A model generated the notes under the pieces. That model worked only from the letters and a program-made list of their open reading frames with translations, had not been told where the DNA came from and ran no database searches. Of a stretch of DNA of 64,000 nucleotides, positions 7,738 to 15,757 are shown piece after piece (positions within the stretch are counted from its first letter, which is position 1; each line of letters starts with the position of its first letter). The translations under genes and the position numbers were made by a program. Origin of the DNA: Ornithinimicrobium tianjinense (lineage in GTDB: Bacteria > Actinomycetota > Actinomycetes > Actinomycetales > Dermatophilaceae); assembly GCF_014636495.1 (NCBI RefSeq), contig NZ_BMEM01000004.1, positions 311,387 through 375,386 of the forward strand. Reading direction: 5' to 3'.

Positions 7738-8693
7738 TGCGCATCGGCTTCCACGCCTCCCACGAGCAGATCTCGCCACGGCAGCTGCTGGCGGACGTGC
7801 AGCACGCCGAGCGGGCGGGCTTCGCCATGGCGATGTGCTCGGACCACCTGGCGCCGTGGTCGACGCGTCAGGGGCACTCCGGCTACGCCTGGGCGTGGCT
7901 CGGCGCCGCCCTCGCGACGACGGGCCTGAGCTTCGGGACCGTCTCGGCGCCCGGCCAGCGCTACCACCCGGCGGTGCACGCGCAGCGGATCGCGACGCTC
8001 GGGCAGATGTTCCCCGGCCGCTTCTGGGTGGCGCTCGGCAGCGGCGAGAACGCCAACGAGCACGTCACCGGCCAGCCCTGGCCGGCCAAGGAGGTCCGCA
8101 CCCGACGGCTGGAGGAGTCCGTCGACGTGATCCGCCGGCTGCTCGCCGGCGAGGAGGTCACCCACGACGGGCTGGTCACCGTCGACCGGGCCAGGGTGTG
8201 GGAGCGTGCCGACCCCGCGCCGCTGCTCGTCGGTCCGGCGGTCTCCGTCGCCTCCGCCGCGCGGGTCGCCCGGTGGGCCGACGGGCTGGTCACCGTCAGC
8301 CAGCCGGTCGACACGCTCAGGCGCGTGCTCACGGCATACCGGGACGCCGGCGGAGCCGGCACCGCCGCGCTCCAGGTGCACCTGTCCTGGGCGCCCACGC
8401 AGGAGGAGGCGCAGCGGGTCGCGCACGAGCAGTGGCGGACCAACGTCTTCGGCGAGCCGGTCAACTGGGACACCGCCACGGTCGACGCGTTCGACGTCAT
8501 GGGCGAGCAGGTCGGGCCGGAGGCGGTGGCCCGGTCGGTGCGGGTCTCCGCCGACCTCGGCCAGCACCGCGCGTGGCTGCAGGAGTATGCCGAGCTCGGC
8601 TTCGACGACGTCTACCTGCACTTCGTGGGGCAGGAGCAGGAGCGCTTCCTCGACACCTTCGGCGAGCACGTCCTCCCTGATTTTCAGCCGTAG
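7737..8693 (+). CDS. LLM-class flavin oxidoreductase (TIGR03885-like, probably non-F420)
   Basis: A 318-residue luciferase-like TIM-barrel protein beginning MRIGFHASHEQISPRQLL. The ALGSGENANEHVTG segment and the final ELGFDDVYLHFVG are typical of the flavin-dependent family annotated as non-F420 oxidoreductases. Its ATG overlaps the stop of the GH13 gene (ATGA), so the two are translationally coupled. The role is unknown. The last 10 nt overlap the 3' end of the convergent lipoprotein gene. Confidence 0.85.
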   Translation: MRIGFHASHEQISPRQLLADVQHAERAGFAMAMCSDHLAPWSTRQGHSGYAWAWLGAALATTGLSFGTVSAPGQRYHPAVHAQRIATLGQMFPGRFWVALGSGENANEHVTGQPWPAKEVRTRRLEESVDVIRRLLAGEEVTHDGLVTVDRARVWERADPAPLLVGPAVSVASAARVARWADGLVTVSQPVDTLRRVLTAYRDAGGAGTAALQVHLSWAPTQEEAQRVAHEQWRTNVFGEPVNWDTATVDAFDVMGEQVGPEAVARSVRVSADLGQHRAWLQEYAELGFDDVYLHFVGQEQERFLDTFGEHVLPDFQP

Positions 8694-10111
8694 TTGGCGG
8701 CGACCCACTCCCGCCAGCTGTCCTCGAACTCCGCGTAGGTCATCCCGGTCTCCTCCTCGAACACGGCGTCGAGGTCGTCGTGGTCGTACCAGCTGTCGGC
8801 CGAGGAGAGCCCGACGCCGACGTCCCGCGCGGTCTCGAAGCCCCAGCCGCGGTCGAGGTAGGTGAAGACCATCGCCGAGACGGCATACGCGACCTCTCCG
8901 GTCTCGTCGCCCTCGTAGTAGTACTCGTCCCAGGTCGACGGCAGCTCCTCGGGCACGCCGGTCCGGGCCACCACCTCGGCGTACCAGGAGTCGACCTCGT
9001 AGTCGCGGCGGTCGCCGTACCACTGGGCCAGCCCCTCCCACAGCCAGACGGGCGGCGAGACGGTCGGGTCGCCGTCGAGCAGGGCGTGCACGCCCTCGTG
9101 ACGCATGACCGACCAGCCGCCGGGCGGGATGAAACCGTGCTGCGCCAGGTCGTCCACGAGCACGTCGAGGTCGATGACGATCCGGTCGAGGTGGTCGGCG
9201 GCGAGGGTGACGTTGACCTGCTCGGGTTCGATCTGGTCCGGGTCGACGCCCGAGAGGTAGGTGGCCAGGCCCAGCGTCGTGCCCGTGCGCTTGTCGTCCA
9301 TGATCGCCTCGATCTGCTCCGACGTCGCCAGCTGGACCACCAGCCGCTCCCGGTCGTCCGCGGCGAAGTCGCCGAAGGCGTTGGCCGCAGCGGTCTCCAG
9401 TCCCGGCAGCACCGCCGCCACGTCGGCCCCGCGCCCCTTCGGCGCCAGCACGAGCAGCCGCTGCGTCTCGGTGACGTCCACGGCCGCGAGGTCCCAGAGC
9501 TGCGGGTGGCCGTCGTTGCCGCCGGTCTCGGACGTTCCGGTGATGACGGGGTCCTCCCCAGGGCGCTGCTCGACGGTGAGCCGGTAGCCCTGCACGGCCG
9601 GGACCGGGTCGGCGCCCTCGACCTGGTGGGCGAAGATCACGTCACCGCGGCCGCCCTCCGGGCTGTCCGCCACGGCGACGACGTCGGGCAGGAAGAGCCG
9701 GACCGACATCGGCACCTCCCGGACGCTGCGGAACCAGAGCCGCCACTGCTCCAGCTCGCCCTCGGGAAGCTCGAAGAGCGCGGCCCACTCGTCCTCGGTG
9801 CCGTCCTCGAGCACGGTGCTCATGCGGCTGGTCAGCGCCACGAGGTCGGCGTCGGTGAGCGGGTAGAGGCCGCTGCGCTCCGAGACCTCGCGCGGGGGCG
9901 GGTCGGTCGGTGCGTCGCTCGGGGAGGCGGTCGTGGCGGCCGGCCCCTCGGGTCCGGAGGCCGCCACAGGTGTGCTGGCGGTGGTGACGACCACGCTGTC
10001 CGTCCTGGCCGGCTCCCGCCCCGTGACGTCGCCACCGCCGCAGCCCGTCAGCACGAGGACGGTCAGGCAGGCTGCCCCGACCGTCCCGCGTGAGATCGCG
10101 CGTGCTCGCAC
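8684..10111 (-). CDS. Putative lipoprotein with gluzincin-type (peptidase MA-like) metalloprotease domain
   Basis: A secreted protein of about 475 residues. The N-terminus has a signal sequence ending in the lipobox LVLTGC, then a Thr/Pro-rich linker. Near residue 345 the motif MRHEGVHALL provides HExxH zinc ligands, and the downstream WLWEGLAQWYG supplies the glutamate ligand expected for peptidase MA-like proteins. The start is placed at GTG 10111, downstream of AGGAGG; a GTG at 10135 is also open but would place that purine block inside the gene. Substrate unknown. It converges on and overlaps the flavin oxidoreductase gene by 10 nt. Confidence 0.7.
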   Translation of the reverse strand: MRARAISRGTVGAACLTVLVLTGCGGGDVTGREPARTDSVVVTTASTPVAASGPEGPAATTASPSDAPTDPPPREVSERSGLYPLTDADLVALTSRMSTVLEDGTEDEWAALFELPEGELEQWRLWFRSVREVPMSVRLFLPDVVAVADSPEGGRGDVIFAHQVEGADPVPAVQGYRLTVEQRPGEDPVITGTSETGGNDGHPQLWDLAAVDVTETQRLLVLAPKGRGADVAAVLPGLETAAANAFGDFAADDRERLVVQLATSEQIEAIMDDKRTGTTLGLATYLSGVDPDQIEPEQVNVTLAADHLDRIVIDLDVLVDDLAQHGFIPPGGWSVMRHEGVHALLDGDPTVSPPVWLWEGLAQWYGDRRDYEVDSWYAEVVARTGVPEELPSTWDEYYYEGDETGEVAYAVSAMVFTYLDRGWGFETARDVGVGLSSADSWYDHDDLDAVFEEETGMTYAEFEDSWREWVAANYG

Positions 10112-10146
10112 GTGACCTGGCTCCCTCCTGCTCACTGGACGGAAGC

Positions 10147-10686
10147 CTAACCTCGCCCCGGTCGCTCGAGACCGAGCTGCTGCCGGACCTGCCGGACGAT
10201 CTGCTCGGGCGTCGCCGCCACGTCGACCACCACTCCCGGCTCGTCGTCCTCCAGCGGCTCGAGGGTCGCCAGCTGGGACTCGAGCATGGAGGCCGGCATG
10301 AAGTGCCGGGTGCGGTGTTCCATCCGCTCGGCCAGCAGGTCCGGATCGCCGGTGAGGTGGATGAAGCGGGTCCCCGGTCCACCCTTGCGCAGCACGTCGC
10401 GGTAGGACCGACGCAGGGCGGAGCAGGTGAGGATGGTGCTCACACCCTCACGGTCCCGTTCCGCGGTCCACGCGACCAGCGCCTCGAGCCAGGGCCACCT
10501 GTCCTCGTCGGTCAGCGGCTGGCCCGACGACATCTTGTCGATGTTGGACCGGGGGTGCAGGTCGTCGCCCTCGCAGAAGTCCCAGCCCAACTGCTCGACG
10601 AGCAGCTCCGCGACGGTGCTCTTGCCCGTCCCGGAGACGCCCATGACGACGAGGTGCACGGGGTCGTCATACGCCTCCGCGGTCAC
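10147..10686 (-). CDS. gntK: Gluconokinase
   Basis: A 179-residue P-loop kinase phosphorylating gluconate to 6-phosphogluconate for the pentose phosphate pathway. The Walker A motif is GVSGTGKST; EGDDLHPRSNIDKMSSGQPL is the gluconate-binding signature; LTCSALRRSYRDVLR follows. The GTG start at 10686 overlaps the gntP stop (GTGA), so synthesis is coupled to the transporter; an in-frame GTG at 10701 would create a longer overlap. Together gntP-gntK make a complete uptake and activation unit. Confidence 0.95.
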   Translation of the reverse strand: MTAEAYDDPVHLVVMGVSGTGKSTVAELLVEQLGWDFCEGDDLHPRSNIDKMSSGQPLTDEDRWPWLEALVAWTAERDREGVSTILTCSALRRSYRDVLRKGGPGTRFIHLTGDPDLLAERMEHRTRHFMPASMLESQLATLEPLEDDEPGVVVDVAATPEQIVRQVRQQLGLERPGRG

Positions 10687-12125
10687 GGGACGACCAGCCA
10701 CAGCAGGCCGGCGATGAGGAAGATCGTCAGGCCGAGCGTGGTCTCCATGACCGTCCAGGTGCGCAGGGTGGTCTTGACGTCCATGCCGAAGAAGCGGCTC
10801 ACCAGCCAGAAGCCGGAGTCGTTGACGTGCGAGAGCACCGTGGCGCCCGCGGCGATGGCCAGCACCAGGCAGACCACCTTGAGGTCGGACAGGTCGGCCG
10901 CCACGACGGCGGACGACAGCAGCCCGGCGGTCGTGGTCAGCGCGACGGTGGCCGAGCCCTGGGCGACGCGCAGCAGGGTGGAGATGACGAACGCGGAGAC
11001 GATGAGCGGCAGCCCCAGGTCGGCGAGGCTGTCCGAGAGGGCGGCACCGATGCCGGAGTAGCGCAGCACGCCGCCGAACATCCCGCCGGCGCCGGTGATC
11101 AGGATGATCGCGCAGATGGGCCCGAGGGCGTCGTTGAGGATGGTCTCCACGGTGGCGGGCGAGCCCGCGCGCATCCCGAGCGTGTAGGTCGCGACCAGCA
11201 GGGTGATGAGCAGCGCCACCGGCGTCTGTCCGACGAAGACGAGCGCGTCCAGGGCGAGGCTCTCCTCCGGCAGCCCGCCGGCCTTGCGCATCGTGTCGAT
11301 GGTGGTGTTGAGCGCGATGAGCACCAGGGGCAGCAGGAGGACCATGAGGACCAGACCGAACGAGGGCGGGGAGACCGTCTCCTCGCCGCGCCGGATCCGG
11401 TCGGCCCGGGCGTCGTCCTCCGGGTCGTCGAGGTCGGACGGCTCGCCGGACACGCCTCCGCGCAGGATGCTGTCGTTGATCGGGACCATCACCTTGCCGG
11501 CGTAGACCTGGGTGTAGAGGTAGACGCCCACGTACCAGGCCAGCACCGCGACCGGGATGCCCACGAGCATCGTGAGACCGACCGAGGTCTGCAGCTCGAC
11601 GGCGGCGGTGACCGGGCCCGGGTGCGGCGGCACGATCGCGTGCATCGCTGCGAACGCACCGGCGGCGGGGATGGCGTAGAGCAGCACCGAGCCGCCGAAG
11701 CGTCGCGCCACGGAGAAGATGATCGGCAGGAAGACGACCAGACCGGCGTCGAAGAAGATCGGCAGGCCGAAGAGCAGCGCCGCCACGCCGAGCGCGAAGC
11801 CCGCCCGCGCCTCACCGAAGCGGTTGATCAGCGTGTCGGCCAGCACCTGCGCCCCGCCGGTCACCTCGAGCAGGCGCCCGACCATCGCCCCCAGGCCGAC
11901 GAGCAGGGCCACCGACCCCAGCGTCGTGCCGAAGAAGCTCGTCGCGACCTTGGCCAGGTCCGCGAACGGGATGCCGGCCGCGACGCCGGTGAGGAGGCTG
12001 ACGAGCACGAGCGCCACGAACGCGTGCATCCGCAGCTTGATGATGAGCAGCAGCAGCACCGCGACGGCCACCGCCGCGATCGTGAGCAGCACTCCGGCAG
12101 AGTGCACCGGTTCCATGGGGTCCAT
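10683..12125 (-). CDS. gntP: Gluconate:H+ symporter, GntP family
   Basis: A 480-residue inner-membrane permease with about 12-14 helices. Motifs include the conserved HAIVPPHPGPVTAA and LPIFFDAGLVVFLPI segments of GntP permeases, and GGMFGGVL near residue 345. Start at ATG 12125 has AGGAGG a few nt upstream; a longer reading lacks support. It is the first gene of a two-gene unit with gntK. No GntR regulator gene lies nearby; a GGCGCAC-N6-GTGCGCC inverted repeat in the leader is a possible operator. Confidence 0.93.
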   Translation of the reverse strand: MDPMEPVHSAGVLLTIAAVAVAVLLLLIIKLRMHAFVALVLVSLLTGVAAGIPFADLAKVATSFFGTTLGSVALLVGLGAMVGRLLEVTGGAQVLADTLINRFGEARAGFALGVAALLFGLPIFFDAGLVVFLPIIFSVARRFGGSVLLYAIPAAGAFAAMHAIVPPHPGPVTAAVELQTSVGLTMLVGIPVAVLAWYVGVYLYTQVYAGKVMVPINDSILRGGVSGEPSDLDDPEDDARADRIRRGEETVSPPSFGLVLMVLLLPLVLIALNTTIDTMRKAGGLPEESLALDALVFVGQTPVALLITLLVATYTLGMRAGSPATVETILNDALGPICAIILITGAGGMFGGVLRYSGIGAALSDSLADLGLPLIVSAFVISTLLRVAQGSATVALTTTAGLLSSAVVAADLSDLKVVCLVLAIAAGATVLSHVNDSGFWLVSRFFGMDVKTTLRTWTVMETTLGLTIFLIAGLLWLVVP

Positions 12126-12143
12126 CGGTCCTCCTGGTGGCGG

Positions 12144-12178
12144 GGCGCACCGCACCGTGCGCCGGGACCCACAACCTA
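12144..12178 (-). promoter_or_regulatory. Possible gntP promoter and operator
   Basis: Read on the minus strand, TAGGTT (12178-12173) could be the -10 box, followed within the leader by the inverted repeat GGCGCAC (12144-12150) / GTGCGCC (12157-12163). The repeat lies between the likely start of transcription and the ribosome-binding site, a position suitable for a repressor. Confidence 0.3.
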
Positions 12179-12205
12179 GCCGGGGACGCGCGTGAGCGCA
12201 GGTCC

Positions 12206-12235
12206 TCGAGGGAGAGGTCGTCGAGGGAGAGGTAG
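12206..12235. repeat. 15-bp tandem repeat in the gntP/racemase intergenic region
   Basis: TCGAGGGAGAGGTCG (12206-12220) is followed at once by TCGAGGGAGAGGTAG (12221-12235), differing at one base. It ends just before a small hairpin (12234-12251) that overlaps the stop codon of the racemase and may end that transcript. Confidence 0.8.
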
Positions 12236-12244
12236 CCTGACCTG

Positions 12245-13018
12245 TCAGGCTCCCGGCGCGAGCTCCGTGACGACGGCGTCCACGAGCTCGTCCTGCGCGT
12301 CCACGACATACCGCGGAAGGGGTGCGCCCTGGACCGCCGCCTCGTCGAAGAGGACGGACAGCTCGGTGCAGCCGAGCAGCACGGCGTCCGACCCGCCGCG
12401 GAGCTCCTCGACCAGGGCCGCGAACTCCTCCCGCGGGACGGGCACGCCGGCCTTGACCCCGTCGTAGATCACGCTCATCACCCGCCGCTGGTCCTCCGGC
12501 TCAGGCAGCCGGACCACGGCGCCGCGCCGCTCCAGGGCTTCCTGGTAGAGCCGGCTGGACAACGTGCCGTCGGTCGCCAGGAGGGTCACCGCGGGGGCCT
12601 CGGTGCCGCCGCTGACCTCCCGGGCCCGCGCCACCGCTGCCGCCGCGCCGACCTCGACGATACTCAGCAGCCGCACCGGCAGCTCCTCGGCGAGGAAGGC
12701 GTGCGCGGTGTTGCAGACGATGACGGCCAGGTCCGCGCCCAGGCGGCCGAGCAGCTCCAGGTCCCCCATCAGGTATGGCGTGGGGTCGGGCAGGGTGGCG
12801 TCGTGCAGCCGGGCGGTGCGGTCGGGGGTGGTCGCGTGGCTGAGGACCACGGTGTCGATGTGGTCCTGGTCGGAGCGGGCGGGCGTGCGCCGGGTCAGGG
12901 CGTCCAGGAAGGTGACCGACGCCGCGGGACCCATCCCGCCCAGCACGCCGAGCACGGGGCGCCGCCAGGTGTCGGGGAGCAGCCGGCCGACCTCCCGGCC
13001 GGGAGGCTCGACGGTCAC
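12245..13018 (-). CDS. Aspartate/glutamate racemase family protein
   Basis: A 257-residue two-domain racemase of the Asp/Glu family. Its catalytic cysteines lie in IVCNTAH and LGCTELS, and the glycine-rich GVLGGMGPAASV is near the N-terminus. Such enzymes interconvert L- and D-Asp or L- and D-Glu without cofactor. Its GTG start overlaps the stop of the upstream ATP-grasp gene, so both proteins are made together. Because that gene resembles D-aspartate ligase, the racemase probably supplies D-Asp or D-Glu for it. A small hairpin overlaps the stop codon. Confidence 0.85.
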   Translation of the reverse strand: MTVEPPGREVGRLLPDTWRRPVLGVLGGMGPAASVTFLDALTRRTPARSDQDHIDTVVLSHATTPDRTARLHDATLPDPTPYLMGDLELLGRLGADLAVIVCNTAHAFLAEELPVRLLSIVEVGAAAAVARAREVSGGTEAPAVTLLATDGTLSSRLYQEALERRGAVVRLPEPEDQRRVMSVIYDGVKAGVPVPREEFAALVEELRGGSDAVLLGCTELSVLFDEAAVQGAPLPRYVVDAQDELVDAVVTELAPGA

Positions 13019-14283
13019 GAGGTCACCGGCCGGCGGTAGTGGGAGGCGAAGTTCTTCACGAAGAGCACGTCGCTCTTGACCTGCGCCAGCAGCCGCTCGG
13101 AGCTGCGGTCGGGCGCGTAGACGAACGGCCGCATGACCCTCCCCTGCTGCCGGACCCGCGTCAGTCGGTGCCGGACGGCACGGTCGGTGACATAGCGGCG
13201 CACCAGCGGCACCGGCGCGATCGCGTAGAGCCAGTCGTCGGTCTCCGGCCCGGTCGTGACGTCCTCGTAGGGGTCCCGGCCCTCGACGTACTCACGCACG
13301 TAGGGCGTGACGATCGGGTGGCCGGCCGCGTGGAGGTAGCCGTGCGAGCGACCGAGGCGCGGGTTGAGCTCGAAGAAGTACTCCCGCCCGTCGCGCGGGT
13401 CGACCTTGACGTCGAAGTTGGCGTAGCCGGTCCAGCCGACCGCCTCGAGCAGCTTCGTCGCGTCGGCCAGCATGGAGTCGCTGGTGCCGTGCATGACGGC
13501 CAGCGGGTTGCCGATCCACGACGGGTCGTGGTCCTCCAGGAGGACGTGCCCGACCCGGCCCCAGCGCACCCTGCCGGCGCGGTCGGAGTAGGTCGTGAGC
13601 AGCCGCATCTGCTCGTCCCCGCCCGGGATGCGTTCCTGCACGACGAGCGCCCCGGCATACCCCGCCTCCGACATCGTCCGGCGCAGGTCCAGGAGCTCGG
13701 CCACGTCCGCGGCATACCCGACCTTCTTCTTGCCCGGGTAGATGAGGTGGTGGAAGGCGGGCGGGTCGGCGGCCTTGACGACCAGCGGCCAGCGCAGGCT
13801 GCCGAGCAGGTCCCCCACCTGCGTCTCGGCGACGTCGTGGTCGACGACGACCGTCTGCGGGTGCGCGACGCCGACCTCGGCGCACAGCTGGGCGAACTGC
13901 TCCTTGTCGTTCATCCGCTCGATGAGCGGCAGCTCGGGGTAGGGCACGACGACGCGCTCGTCGAACGCGCCGCGGATCTCGCCGAGCCGCTCGATCCACC
14001 AGTCCATCGTGCCGAGCACGAGGATCCGGGCCCCCGGGTGCGCGTCGGCCACGCGGTGCACGGCGGCGACCGCCTCGTCGGGCTCGCTCAGGCCGGGCAC
14101 GACCACGTTGTCGATGATCGCCGAGCCCCGGACCGCCGACGGCACGGCGCGCGAGAGCACCGTGGTCCGCACGCCCAGCTCGGCGTGGAAGGCGCGCGCG
14201 AGCGTGTACGTCGGCAGGTCGCCGCCGAGCACCACGGGCACGAAGGGCGTGGTGGAGGAGTGCGGCGCGACCGGCATCGACAT
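13015..14283 (-). CDS. ATP-grasp ligase of the D-aspartate ligase type
   Basis: A 422-residue ATP-grasp enzyme. The segments LLEDHDPSWIGNPLA, GYANFDVKVDPRDG and FELNPRLGRS, as I recall the family, line up with the Enterococcus D-aspartate ligase that adds D-Asp to the peptidoglycan stem peptide for the interpeptide bridge. The NDKEQFAQLC and VVKAADPP segments carry typical ATP-grasp features. Start at ATG 14283 is favoured because TATTTT sits 7 nt upstream (leaderless); a TTG at 14292 is also open. The overlapping racemase gene suggests D-Asp or D-Glu as substrate. Some Micrococcales have D-Glu or D-Asp bridges on ornithine-type walls, which fits but is not proof. Confidence 0.75.
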   Translation of the reverse strand: MSMPVAPHSSTTPFVPVVLGGDLPTYTLARAFHAELGVRTTVLSRAVPSAVRGSAIIDNVVVPGLSEPDEAVAAVHRVADAHPGARILVLGTMDWWIERLGEIRGAFDERVVVPYPELPLIERMNDKEQFAQLCAEVGVAHPQTVVVDHDVAETQVGDLLGSLRWPLVVKAADPPAFHHLIYPGKKKVGYAADVAELLDLRRTMSEAGYAGALVVQERIPGGDEQMRLLTTYSDRAGRVRWGRVGHVLLEDHDPSWIGNPLAVMHGTSDSMLADATKLLEAVGWTGYANFDVKVDPRDGREYFFELNPRLGRSHGYLHAAGHPIVTPYVREYVEGRDPYEDVTTGPETDDWLYAIAPVPLVRRYVTDRAVRHRLTRVRQQGRVMRPFVYAPDRSSERLLAQVKSDVLFVKNFASHYRRPVTS

Positions 14284-14290
14284 GAGGCGC

Positions 14291-14296
14291 AAAATA
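14291..14296 (-). promoter_or_regulatory. -10 box (TATTTT), leaderless type
   Basis: On the minus strand TATTTT lies 7 nt before ATG 14283, so the ligase-racemase operon probably starts with no leader. It lies between the start of that operon and the stop of the upstream YigZ-like gene. Confidence 0.5.
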
Positions 14297-14965
14297 TCAG
14301 CCGGTCCCGGGTGGGCCCTGGGTGTCGCCGTCGCGCCACCCTTCCGTGGCGGTTCCGGGTATGACGCTCGCCCGCCCCGCGGTCAGCTCGCCCAGGAGGG
14401 CGTCGAGGTCGACCTCGTCGGCGACGGGCACCTGGACGCGGAGGGTGACGTGCTCGGCATACCGGGCGTCGGTGATCGTCACGTCGCGCGCGCGGAGGTC
14501 GTGCTCGAGGCGGCCTGCGAGGGCGTGGTCCACCCGGACGTCGGTCTCGAGGACGCGCAGCCGCGTGAGAGTGGGCGCGACCTCGATGGCGGCGCGCACG
14601 GCGTCGGAGTAGGCGCGGACCAGCCCGCCCGTGCCCAGGAGCGTGCCGCCGAACCAGCGGGTGACCACGGCGACGACGTCCGTGAGGCCGGAGTGGGTGA
14701 GGACCTCCAGCATCGGGGTGCCTGCGGTGCCCGCCGGCTCTCCGTCGTCGTTACTGCGGACGGTCGCCGCGTCGGCACCCAGGACGAACGCGCTGCAGTG
14801 GTGGCGGGCGTCCCAGTGGGTGGCGCGGGCCTCCTCCACCACGGCACGGGCGGCCGCCTCGTCCTCGACGCGACGCAGCCAGCACTCGAAGACCGACCGC
14901 TTCTCCTCGATCGAGGCGACGACGGGAGCGGCGACCGTGCGACAGCTGGTCGGGCCCGGGATCAT
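14297..14965 (-). CDS. YigZ/IMPACT family protein
   Basis: A 222-residue protein of the UPF0029/IMPACT family. The signature YAEH and the block SNDDGEPAGTAGTPML, then VVTRWFGGTLLGTGGLVRAYSDA, are diagnostic. The N-terminal domain has the ribosomal S5-like fold; the C-terminal ferredoxin-like DUF1949 domain is the last ~70 residues. Function in bacteria is unsettled. ATG 14965 has GATACT 6 nt upstream, so the long upstream open frame is not used. Confidence 0.9.
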   Translation of the reverse strand: MIPGPTSCRTVAAPVVASIEEKRSVFECWLRRVEDEAAARAVVEEARATHWDARHHCSAFVLGADAATVRSNDDGEPAGTAGTPMLEVLTHSGLTDVVAVVTRWFGGTLLGTGGLVRAYSDAVRAAIEVAPTLTRLRVLETDVRVDHALAGRLEHDLRARDVTITDARYAEHVTLRVQVPVADEVDLDALLGELTAGRASVIPGTATEGWRDGDTQGPPGTG

Positions 14966-14971
14966 CCCCCG

Positions 14972-14977
14972 AGTATC
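14972..14977 (-). promoter_or_regulatory. -10 box (GATACT), leaderless type
   Basis: GATACT on the minus strand lies 6 nt before ATG 14965. The opposing gene has TAGACT at 15020-15025, so this is a compact divergent promoter pair. Confidence 0.5.
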
Positions 14978-15019
14978 CCTGTCCCGATGTACTGCCCACC
15001 TGCGCGATGTCCTGCCACC

Positions 15020-15025
15020 TAGACT
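15020..15025 (+). promoter_or_regulatory. -10 box (TAGACT), leaderless type
   Basis: TAGACT lies 7 nt before the GTG at 15033 and settles the start of the CopC-like gene. Confidence 0.6.
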
Positions 15026-15032
15026 CGACGGC

Positions 15033-15635
15033 GTGACCAGGCTGCTGCGCACGATCGTCCTGATGCTGTCCGTCCTGCTGGTGGGGGCGGGGGCCGTCGG
15101 ACCGGCGGCGGCGCACGACGACCTCGTCGGCTCGGAGCCGACCGACGGCGCGACCGTGGAGCAGGCCCCGGAGTCGCTGGTGCTCACCTTCAGCGGGGCG
15201 GTCTCGGAGCTCGGCACGCAGGTCGTCGTCACCGGCCCCGACGGCTCCCCCGTCTCCGAGGGCGAACCAGCCGTCGACGGGGACCGCGTCGAGCAGGAGC
15301 TCGCGGACGATCTTGCGGCCGGTGGCTACACCGTGCTCTGGCGGGTGACCAGCGAGGACGGCCACCCGATCTCCGGGGAGCTGGGGTTCACCGTGACCGA
15401 GGCGTCGAGCACCGAGAGCGCGAGCACCGAGAGCGCTGGCACCGGGACCACGAGCACCGAGAGCGCTGGCACCGGGACCACGAGCTCCGCCCCGACCGTC
15501 GATCCCACCCCGGTGGCCGATGAGACCTCTGGCTCCGGCGACGGGATGCCGACCTGGGCGTGGATCGCGATCGGCGTGGCAGCGCTGGCGCTGGCCGGGG
15601 CGCTGGCCACGACCTACGCGCGCGGGCGCGGCTGA
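15033..15635 (+). CDS. CopC-domain secreted membrane-anchored protein
   Basis: A 200-residue exported protein. A signal peptide (residues 1-27, ending GPAAAHDDLVGS) leads directly into a CopC domain whose mature N-terminus begins with His, as in copper-binding CopC proteins, then VLTFSGAV and a conserved final SEDGHPISGELGFTV. A Ser/Thr/Glu-rich linker of near-identical repeats follows (residues ~125-160) and then one membrane helix (~171-192). No CopD partner is adjacent. Copper binding is inferred from the family. GTG start set by the leaderless -10 box. Confidence 0.85.
   Translation: MTRLLRTIVLMLSVLLVGAGAVGPAAAHDDLVGSEPTDGATVEQAPESLVLTFSGAVSELGTQVVVTGPDGSPVSEGEPAVDGDRVEQELADDLAAGGYTVLWRVTSEDGHPISGELGFTVTEASSTESASTESAGTGTTSTESAGTGTTSSAPTVDPTPVADETSGSGDGMPTWAWIAIGVAALALAGALATTYARGRG
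15421..15480 (+). repeat. 30-bp perfect tandem duplication inside the CopC-like gene
   Basis: Two identical 30-bp units (15421-15450 and 15451-15480) encode STESAGTGTT twice in the linker between the CopC domain and the membrane helix. The copies are identical, so the duplication is recent or kept uniform. Confidence 0.9.
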
Positions 15636-15757
15636 GCCCACACCCGGACCCGCTGAGCCCAGACCCGGACCAGCCCAGCGCAGACCCGCACGGATCGCTG
15701 TCTGCGGGGTGTGGGCGTGGTGGTGCGCCCGGCCGGTGTGGCCGGGGTGGGGCGGGG

